From Microstegium vimineum (Eukaryota > Streptophyta > Magnoliopsida > Poales > Poaceae), in assembly GCA_022036555.1 (NCBI GenBank), contig CM039129.1, positions 27,702,553 to 27,766,552 on the forward strand: 64,000 nt of DNA, read 5' to 3'. The translations under genes and the position numbers were made by a program. Positions 56,349-64,000 of the stretch are shown piece after piece (positions within the stretch are counted from its first letter, which is position 1; each line of letters begins with the position of its first letter). The notes below the pieces were generated by a model that was not told the DNA's origin, made no database searches, and saw nothing but the letters and a program-made list of their open reading frames with translations.

Positions 56349-59300
56349 TCAGTCGGCTGTAGGGAGTAAACGGACCAAATCACCGAGCAGCTTCTCGGCC
56401 TCCTGAGCAGGAACCATTGTCTTCGCCTCAAGGTTTTTCCTAGCCCTTGTGCTGGCCTTTGCAGTGGCGTCACATAATGCCTGCTCCTGTTGCTTCACCG
56501 CTGAATCCAGAGCAGATCGAGTCTCAAGAAGTTGTCTCTCTTTTTCATTTAATTCTTGCAAGGCACGGTTGAGTTCATCTTTCTTCTTTTCAACCGATAC
56601 TATTTCCTGGACTGCGACCTGAAGGGCATGTTCCCTAGCTGAAAGCTCCTTTTTGGCTTCATCAACAGCTTGGTCTACTTGCCCTGAGCTGCTTGCTGCA
56701 AATTCGGAATGAGCTTTCTGCAGTTGTTCAGAAAGATCAATCAGCTTGTCCAACATGGCCTTGATCTCAGAAATGCTAGTAAAGTTCACAGGAAGTTTAG
56801 CTGAGGTGTTTTGCAGGGCGGCACGACGCTCAGACTCTCTCAATGAAGTGACACTCAACCCATCAAGGACCTTTTTCACCACCTTGCGGGCAGCTGTCAG
56901 GAACACTTCCTCAATCTCTGAAACGTCCATGCTTTGCGTCCCCTGAAATTGCGCTTGGCTTGCGGAAGGACGATCAGGCGGCTGCTCCAATCCTAAACAA
57001 AAAACCGAATGACATATGAGTATATAAAAAAAATGAACAAAATATAATAGTTATTAAAAAAACATTCATGAATATAGAAACATCAAGTGAATCAATGCTA
57101 GAAAAGACTCCCCGAATCATGTTGCAGAGACTTTTATAAAAAAGAAGAAAAGAAAAGTCCCCACCGGGTTTCGTGGTAACGATAGATGGAAGAGGCTGAA
57201 AATTACCTCCCCTTCTCATTATGCCAAAACCTGCAGCAGTTGCATTGTCATCGTTTTCATCTTCTAGATAATCATCATCACTGGGAGACTGATTATGACC
57301 AGCAATGTTGGGGGCATGATCAAGAGGGACCTCTCCAATGTCTGGATTAAAATCCTCATTCATATTAACAAAGGCTTCTGGAGCAATAATATCAAGGGAT
57401 GGCTGCCCTTGGTTCTCTCCGATGATGGCAGCTCCAATGACTGGGTTGGAATCTCCATCCTCATTATCGAAATCAAGCTTCCGTTTGGCTCGAGGCTCGG
57501 CACTGGCATCAGGAACGATAGGGTTGGGAGATGGTTGCCCTTGGTTACCGCCCGGCGGCAAGACAGCTTGATTTTCTATCGCCGCCTGATTGTTCACTTG
57601 GTTCTCTTGAGCTGGTGGACCTTCAACTAAAATAGGCATACGGGAAGAGCCAGCAGCAGGATCGACATAGGAACTGCGTCTTGGCTGCAGAGATGAATGT
57701 ACAGATTATTAAAAATAAATGATGACTCGTGAAGAAAGAATGAAATGAGATATTAAATTTGCTGATATTTTATTTAAAAAAAAAAGGGGGAACGCATATA
57801 CCTGAAATGGTCGGATGGAAGGAAGAGTCCCCGAACGCAGAAAGTCGCATAGTGCTTTTTTCCACGGACCAGTGAATTCCTCTACTTTTGATTTGATGAA
57901 CTCAGCATGCTGAGCACGGCGTTGCTCAGGTACCTCATGCACCACAAACAAATCATGGTGCGAAAGCCGACGACTGACAATAACATTGTCAACTGCTCTC
58001 TTCTTCCTGTCTTGATATGGTACCTTACCCACAGCAATACCATGGCTCAGGGCATCCAAAATGGAGTTAAAGGGCTCTGAAAATTTCTTGTACCACTTGA
58101 GCCAATGCACTGTGCACTGGCCAGTAATGGAGTCATCCGGAAGAAGAGGCAAGTTATCTTGCACAGGACGAAGAATGTGCCTCCAATAAGCATGGGCGAT
58201 TCCAAAATCTTCTACGGTATATAAACTTGCTAGTGGAAGGAATGGGATCACTTGGTCAAGCCTGAATTGACGAGCCACGCGATCCGGGTGGTATGGCTCT
58301 GCAATGCATAGTCCAGCCCGCCTCCAAGGAAGCATACCACGACGGAGAGATAGATAAAATGTGTTGCGGATCCATGCTGGTGGGGGTGCCCTTGCTCGAT
58401 CTGAGAATTTTGGCTTGTAGGGAGACCAAAGAATGTTGGCATCTTTACATAAAAAATCAAATGCCCCTACAGAATTAAAATGTGTGGGAATTCTGAACAT
58501 GATGTTCGCCATCATCGGCTTCTTTAAGGCATGGTTATAGGCTGGAACGTGTGCACCCCGCATTCTATCACCAAAGATATTTTTGAAATAGGCCCCCATC
58601 CAGCCTATGATATAATGAACAGACCAACTCCTATTCAGATAAGAGGGACCAACTGGGTTTGTGCTGATCAGTCTCAGTGAGTAGTACAATGAGCATAGTG
58701 CTGGCTGTGCTAGAGCATAGCGACGACCCATAGCCATCCAAGAGGCCATCACAAACACCCCTGGCCGAATCAGAGATCCTCCTCCAACGACAACAAAACT
58801 ACAAAGCCAAAGTGCCAAGAAAGCTGCTTTGTAGGTAAGCGAAGCATCAGCATCGTCAGAATTAGGGGGTCCTCTTGGTGTATTATGAAAATGATCACAC
58901 CATTCTTGAAATGAAACTTCTCCTCCAACTTGCAATTTATCCCATACCCTGAGAAGCTGAGACAGACATTTGGGATAACATAGGAGAGAAGGGTCTTGCT
59001 CATGCCGAGAAGGAACAAATTCTTCATAAAACTCTCCATCTAGAGGTAAACCCGCAAGCCGAAGCATATCTAAGAGAGTTATTGTACGCTCACCATCAGC
59101 GAATATAAAGGTGTTTGTTTCTGGATTCCACCTCTCTAAAAAAGACCTGAATAATGAAAGCGAGATGGAATAACGGCCCAAGAAACAATATATGGCCCCA
59201 TAGATATAATCAGTACCTTCCCCATCTCCTTTGAGATTTGTACAGTGATGGTTTAGGACTGCAGTACCCCATTCCACATACCCTGAAGGAGTTAAAACAT

Positions 59301-59592
59301 ACTCCATGCTATGGTATTCCCATCCAAAACCCTGAGATATCATGCGATTACCCAAGGTGTATGCTTGCACAGATTGAGGCGAGGGTGCATGGGGATAAAA
59401 ACAATGGCCACGGAAAGTTGACACCCTTCTCCACCCGCGAGCACTACCGTCCCTCTCGCCTTTCTTTAATTCAGTTTCTATAATCACGGGGTTGGCCTCA
59501 TCACCAGATGCTGGGATATATGCGTGAAATTGAGCCACGCAAGAAAGCGGCAGCCTCTCAAATGAACCAGGAGATGGCTCATTCGTCTCCAT
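56349..59592 (-). CDS. Antisense plant-mobile-domain protein gene inside element 4 (3 exons)
   Basis: Minus strand, opposite to gag-pol. Exons 59592-57802 (597 codons), 57684-57165 and 56992-56349. Introns have GT/AG ends and all phases fit, giving 984 residues with no stop or frameshift. Exon 1 encodes an aminotransferase-like plant mobile domain (TLLDMLRLAGLPLDGEFYEE, WCDHFHNTPRGPP, WLKWYKKFSEPFNSILDALS). Exon 2 is acidic and disordered with a basic patch (PRAKRKLDF). Exon 3 is a long coiled coil (AREHALQVAVQEIVSVEKKK, LNEKERQLLETRSALD). Such domains occur in host MAIN/MAIL-type silencing proteins and in some transposons. Start ATG 59592 is the first Met of the frame. Function in the element unknown. 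Confidence 0.82.
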
Positions 59593-60539
59593 CTACAACA
59601 AAATGCCGATGACACAAGGCATCATACACAGAAACCATCACCATTTCTTTTACCTTTTACGGGGGTAAAACCAAAAAAAAAATGATTGCCGACAGAATTG
59701 CGAAAATGTTCCTACCACATATAAAGGTAGATAAATTGGCAACACTAGGGCTCCAAAATACAAGCCGTACGCAAGAAAATAAATGGATATATATATGCAA
59801 TGAACAGGTTCCGAGGAATTTGTCCACGTCTGTCAGATTGTTAGAAAAAAGGGACTAGCCTATGACTGATAAATCAAATAAATTCAACTCAAGCCATCTA
59901 GGAATACAAACACAAGCGTGTGCTCAAAGCATGATTAAATAAATCAAGTACGACGACGGCCGGATGGAGATTAGAAGAATTATACCTTTCGTCGCCGCCG
60001 GAGGTAACGGCAAGGAGAAGTCGGTACACCAGACTTGGAATATCTTACTTGAACGAGCCTCGATGAACTGAAGCAAATCCGAGGAAACTTCAATAATGTT
60101 AGGTAGGAACGATGGAAAGATGAGAGAGGAGCTCAATGAAAGGATATATCACCGTGGACTAGGAGAGATTGAAAGAGCAGATATTCGGAGAGTCCTGCGC
60201 CGCCAAGCTTCTCGAGTTAAAAGCAAACGTGACTAACCAAGTCCTATTATTTAGCCACGAGCCTTCCCACCTCCCGGCATACTCGGGAGTTCAGGTTTCA
60301 GGAGCATTTTTTTTCAATATAAAAAAAGGGGGGACAAAATGAAAATGATGAATGAATATATATCCTTCATATATCCGGCACGTACGTAGGATACGGAAGT
60401 CCGTTCAAGTGCTATACGATAAATATATTTCCCATATAAAACAAAACAGAGGAATACATAATGAAATATAAAATAGCTCAATTTTCGAGCTCCGGATCCG
60501 TAAGCATATATTTTCGCATCCGGACCTCGAGGGGGCATC
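59593..60539 (-). other. Upstream region of the antisense gene, up to the 3' LTR
   Basis: Non-coding, likely promoter and 5' UTR of the minus-strand gene. On the plus strand it ends with the purine-rich tract cctcgagggggcatc that should prime plus-strand synthesis at the LTR (60540). No TATA box was pinned down. Confidence 0.5.
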
Positions 60540-63500
60540 TGTTGGCACAAATTTTGGCCTACCTAAATACATGTGAATATTTATGCCATGAGAGATAAAA
60601 TAATAAATAATTCAGATGGTTATATGCCATATACAGAAATCATAAAATAAAACATAATTGAAAAGAATGAAATTAATATATCTAAAAGAGACGCATGACA
60701 AAGATGAAAGCCTATGCAAATATATACCCGTCGTATATATTTGTATACCATATATTGTTCATTCACAAAAGGAGGAGAGATGTATATTGTTTATCTACAT
60801 TCCAAGGAAATAAAAACATATATATAGAAGCAAATGCGTTTGGACACGCACACACGTTGGGTTAATTAAATTATGGCCATGAGCGTACGTGTGTATATAC
60901 GATGCGTATCTGTACACAATTGACAAGCTAGCTAGCCAGCACATATACGTAACACACGTACGTGCATGCGGCCCAGCCCACACGAGAAGATGTCGACTGT
61001 ACGTTCTCCATAATTACTTTGATTAAAGAATAAATAAACGGCCCAAAAACCAGTTGTCAGGCAAGGGGTTCAAGAGTTCACAGTTGCGCGCCTTACACGT
61101 TCAAACAGGGCTGCGTCTGGTCGACACCGCTCGCGCACGACTGCACGATCTCCGCTCCCGTTGATTCAAACTTTGGCGCTGGCACCGGTTAATCAAAGGA
61201 AAGAGCGCCAAAACACCACGGAACTGCTCTTGCTTTAGGCCTATAAATACATGGCCAGTAGTAGAGAGAAGCCCGGCTCCATCTGCATATCGCCTCCAGG
61301 CTGCCCCCGCTCCATCTGCATATCGCCTCCAGGCTGCCCCCGCTCCATCTGCATATCGCCTCCAGGCTGCCTCGCTGCATCACTCAACACATAGTGCCGT
61401 CAGGCTGCGCTAACCGCCCGCCGGAAGTTCACCGTCGTGCTGCTGCCCTCGGGCGTCGTCGAAGCACACATCAGCGGCCCCTTCGCAAGGAGCTGCTACG
61501 TCCGTCCGTCGGCCCCTCGCAAGAAGCCGCTGCGTCGTCCGTCCGCCGGCATCCCGAAGAAGGTGAGCGGCGTTTCATGGCGTTCTGCTGATCCTCTTCC
61601 ACGTCTTCATCTTCACGGCTCCACGGCGGCGTCCGGCAACAACTTCATCAACACCATGATCAAGACCTCGTGCGCAACCTTGCTCTCTTGAGCAAGTTGC
61701 CATGAGATGATCCAAGGCCCCAAGCCAGATTTGTTATGCAAACTGGATAGGGAAGAGCCTTGTTCTCGTGAACAAGAGCTATCGTCTCCAAGATCAAGAC
61801 CTCAGATGCGGCTTGGCTCCATCGGGCAAGTTGCTATGAGATGTCTCAAGACCCCATGCCGGATTTGTCGTGCAAACCGGACAGGGAAGAGCATTGTTCT
61901 CTAGAACAAGAGCTAAAACCTCAAACATGCAAAGATCGTCATCTTCTGCAGTCAATCTGTGCATGGGTTCAAATCAACAGGAACCTTTGCTCGGAAAGAC
62001 ACAGAGATAGATGCAAACTCCATGCAAAGCGCTGCCCATATGCAGTATATGTGTATATGCAGTCCTCTAGACAGTTGTCTTCTTTGCATTGCATAAGTAG
62101 CTAACCAGCGTCTACATGTACATGTGATGTATATTAGAACAGCCATACTTTGTGAACTAACTAGCTTGCATGTGCCTGGAGTGCGTCATCGATTGACTAG
62201 CCAGCATATATATATATGTGCACATATACCTATATATCGATCCAGCCATGCATTGCATATTTAGTCCATACATCTGCACGCCGCTAGCAAGTCTCGACAT
62301 CAAACCATAGCACAAGCCACATGAACAGAAAAGTGCCAAGCTGATTCATATACCTGATAAATTTGTAAAGATAAAATAAATTAAAATCAAATGATTGTCA
62401 TCCTAATAGTCGCCGTACTATCCAAAGTTAATAAATAAATTAATATCCCCTTATGTGCTTAGGTGGTCTTCATCCTTGAACCTAGATCCTGCTGTGTCAC
62501 AAAAATGAATCAAATAAAATTAGTCCTTCCATGCCAAATCCCATGCGTCCATGCCACGTCCATCACCCAGATGCTAATTAACTTGCTGCGGCGTTCTGGC
62601 TAAAATAAATAATATTTGTCATAGTTTCCCGAAACCAGTCATACATGCCAAGCATAGACTCTCTATAAATACCGTGCACCATATGGGCACGTCAAATATT
62701 GCATCTCAGTTAGACAACATTCATATATGATTGTGCCTAATTAGCTGATAAATCAAAAATCAAACCAAATCAAATTTAAATAAATGAGATTGCACGTGCT
62801 GATCCACGGTCAAACACCATGCTATTAGTACGCACGCTGACCTTGATGAAATAATATATATAATTACATAGACCCTGGCCGAGGCCGGTGACGCAACCTC
62901 GACCATAGTAAAATAAACGTCGTCCTAGCTTAAGCCCAAACGAAATATCGCACCCTATATATGATGAGTGCATCGTATATGTCAAAATATGTTAATCCAT
63001 GGTCTCGCACGAGACTATATCAAATTTAGTCTCTAAGATAAATCACGTCCATGTATACGTGATATAATAATGAACCAAGTAAATTAATGTCCCTCCGTCG
63101 ACATTAGCATATGTCAAAATGCATGCAAGGCATCCATGTCCAATCAACTAAGCAGAAATCATATGCCGGGTTAGTAATTAAGACCTAGCCTTATGTCATG
63201 GTCCAAATAAATAACATGATATACACTCAAAATACGCATGAGTTAAATACATGCGTACTCAACTAAAAGACCCAAACAAGCTATCCGCCACTCATATATT
63301 TAAAAAAAGTGAAGTAGCTCATCGAGAAATTCATATTCATCCATCGGCAACTACAAGACTGAAGAATTTGTTTTCTTTTGTAGTTTGTAATAGGAAGCCA
63401 TATGATGTAATCTTTATTTATCATGTAATCATGTTGGAACTCTTAATCAGGGGTTTTCTCTTCGGAGATGTAATTAACATAATTTTTATGAAAATATAAG

Positions 63501-63624
63501 AATTATGGAAGTATGGACTCGCATTACCTGTTCTTTTATATTTGTCCCGTCTAAATTCACCAAAATTAAATTTGTCTCTGCTGACGTGGAGGCGGGTCGT
63601 TAGCCGCCCGTTTTCCCGCCATCA
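60540..63624 (+). repeat. 3' LTR of element 4
   Basis: 3085 bp, near-identical to 43294-46376, including both TATA boxes and the three 33-bp repeats. Followed by the target duplicate ccttg (63625-63629). Confidence 0.92.
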
Positions 63625-63629
63625 CCTTG

Positions 63630-64000
63630 TTCTTGTAATAGTTCTTGGCTTCTATCTTGACCTTGGCCTTCATGATTTAGTTCTCCTTGAACCCAATGCC
63701 GGTCTTGTCGGTCTTCATGATAGTGTTAATCAAGAGCTCACTTTGAAGGTTGTGGCCCTTGGTGAACTTCTCCAATCCACTTGTAAGCTTGATCTTCTCA
63801 ACCTTGAGCTTTGCATTTTCCTCTTTGAGAGAGTTGATCAAGGTCATTGCATCTTTGTCATCTTGTTTGGCCGACTTGATAGTGAGTGGCTTGTTTGCCT
63901 TGAGATTGATTAGCTCTTCCTTGAGCTTGAAGTTTTCTTGCCTCATCTTCACATAGTCATCATGCTTGTCGGCCTCAACTATCTTCTTGCCCTTGCACTT
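63630..64000 (-). pseudogene. Gag of element 3, part upstream of the element 4 insertion
   Basis: Minus-strand open frame with coiled-coil character (EELINLKANKPLTI, SLKEENAKLKVEKIKL), reading toward KVKIEAKNYYKNK at the insertion point. Joined across the insertion it meets the zinc-knuckle part at 43293. It leaves the window at 64000. Confidence 0.8.

Larger units (their letters stand above)
43294..63624 (+). mobile_element. Complete 20.3-kb Tat-lineage Ty3/gypsy element (element 4)
   Basis: Perfect 5-bp duplication ccttg at 43289-43293 and 63625-63629. LTRs at 43294-46376 and 60540-63624 begin TGTTGGCACA and end GCCATCA. Primer-binding site candidate at 46382. Order: exonuclease-domain ORF1, gag, protease, RT, dual RNase H, integrase, a repeat array, an antisense three-exon gene, and a purine-rich tract (gagggggc) before the 3' LTR. 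A second RNase H domain, large size and an extra antisense ORF are features of the Tat lineage (Ogre, Grande, RIRE2, Retand). Confidence 0.93.
33334..64000 (-). mobile_element. Sirevirus-type copia element 3, split by element 4
   Basis: Minus-strand copia element: 3' LTR at 33334-34897, env-like ORF, spacer, pol and gag to 43293. It is interrupted by the gypsy element 43294-63624 and resumes with gag from 63630 to the window end; the 5' LTR is not reached. It is inserted in the env-like ORF of element 2. Nonsense mutations in gag-pol and env make it inactive. Confidence 0.88.

Noticed and set aside
56349..59592. Host gene trapped between two retrotransposons
   Set aside because: It lies inside a single element bounded by matching LTRs and a 5-bp duplication, upstream of the polypurine tract, where Tat elements are known to carry an antisense ORF.

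Overview
The window is nuclear DNA of a grass (Poaceae, most likely a panicoid). It holds spliced plant genes with GC-rich first exons and AT-rich introns, Stowaway MITEs, Sirevirus copia elements and a Tat-lineage gypsy element. There is no bacterial-style gene organisation. About half of the sequence (30.1 kb to the end) is one nest of LTR retrotransposons.

Host genes occupy 1-29.3 kb. The plus strand carries the 3' end of zeta-carotene isomerase (Z-ISO, 1-857) and a six-exon COV-like membrane protein gene (1407-4925). The last intron of the COV-like gene contains a deleted Sirevirus-type LTR element, and exon 5 carries a one-base insertion. The minus strand carries a five-exon L-galactose dehydrogenase gene (9955-5518), whose exon 3 is one base short, and a three-exon soluble epoxide hydrolase gene (29319-11219). 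I assembled the epoxide hydrolase model across a 16-kb first intron. That intron contains a LINE with target-site duplication, a CACTA-like remnant, an LPEAT1-like exon fragment broken by a hAT insertion, a second hAT insertion with an empty-site copy beside it, a 44-base poly-C run and a Helitron-like end.

The nest runs as follows. Element 2 (Sirevirus, minus strand; 3' LTR at 30123-31808) is interrupted by element 3 (Sirevirus, minus strand; 3' LTR at 33334-34897, env-like ORF, pol, gag). Element 3 is interrupted inside gag by element 4, a complete 20.3-kb Tat-type gypsy element (43294-63624) with 3.08-kb LTRs and a perfect 5-bp target duplication. Element 3 gag resumes at 63630 and leaves the window.

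Element 4 is the most unusual object here. Upstream of gag it has a 1032-codon ORF with a complete-looking DEDDy (Werner-type) 3'-5' exonuclease domain. Between pol and the 3' LTR it has an intact antisense gene of three exons (984 codons) encoding a plant-mobile-domain protein with a coiled-coil tail. Its LTRs differ by one substitution and one 2-bp indel by eye, so it is very young, yet its gag-pol frame is broken at several points, each compatible with a one-base loss.

All coordinates, splice sites and phases were worked out by hand from the sequence. Family assignments rest on recalled motif similarity; no database search was run.
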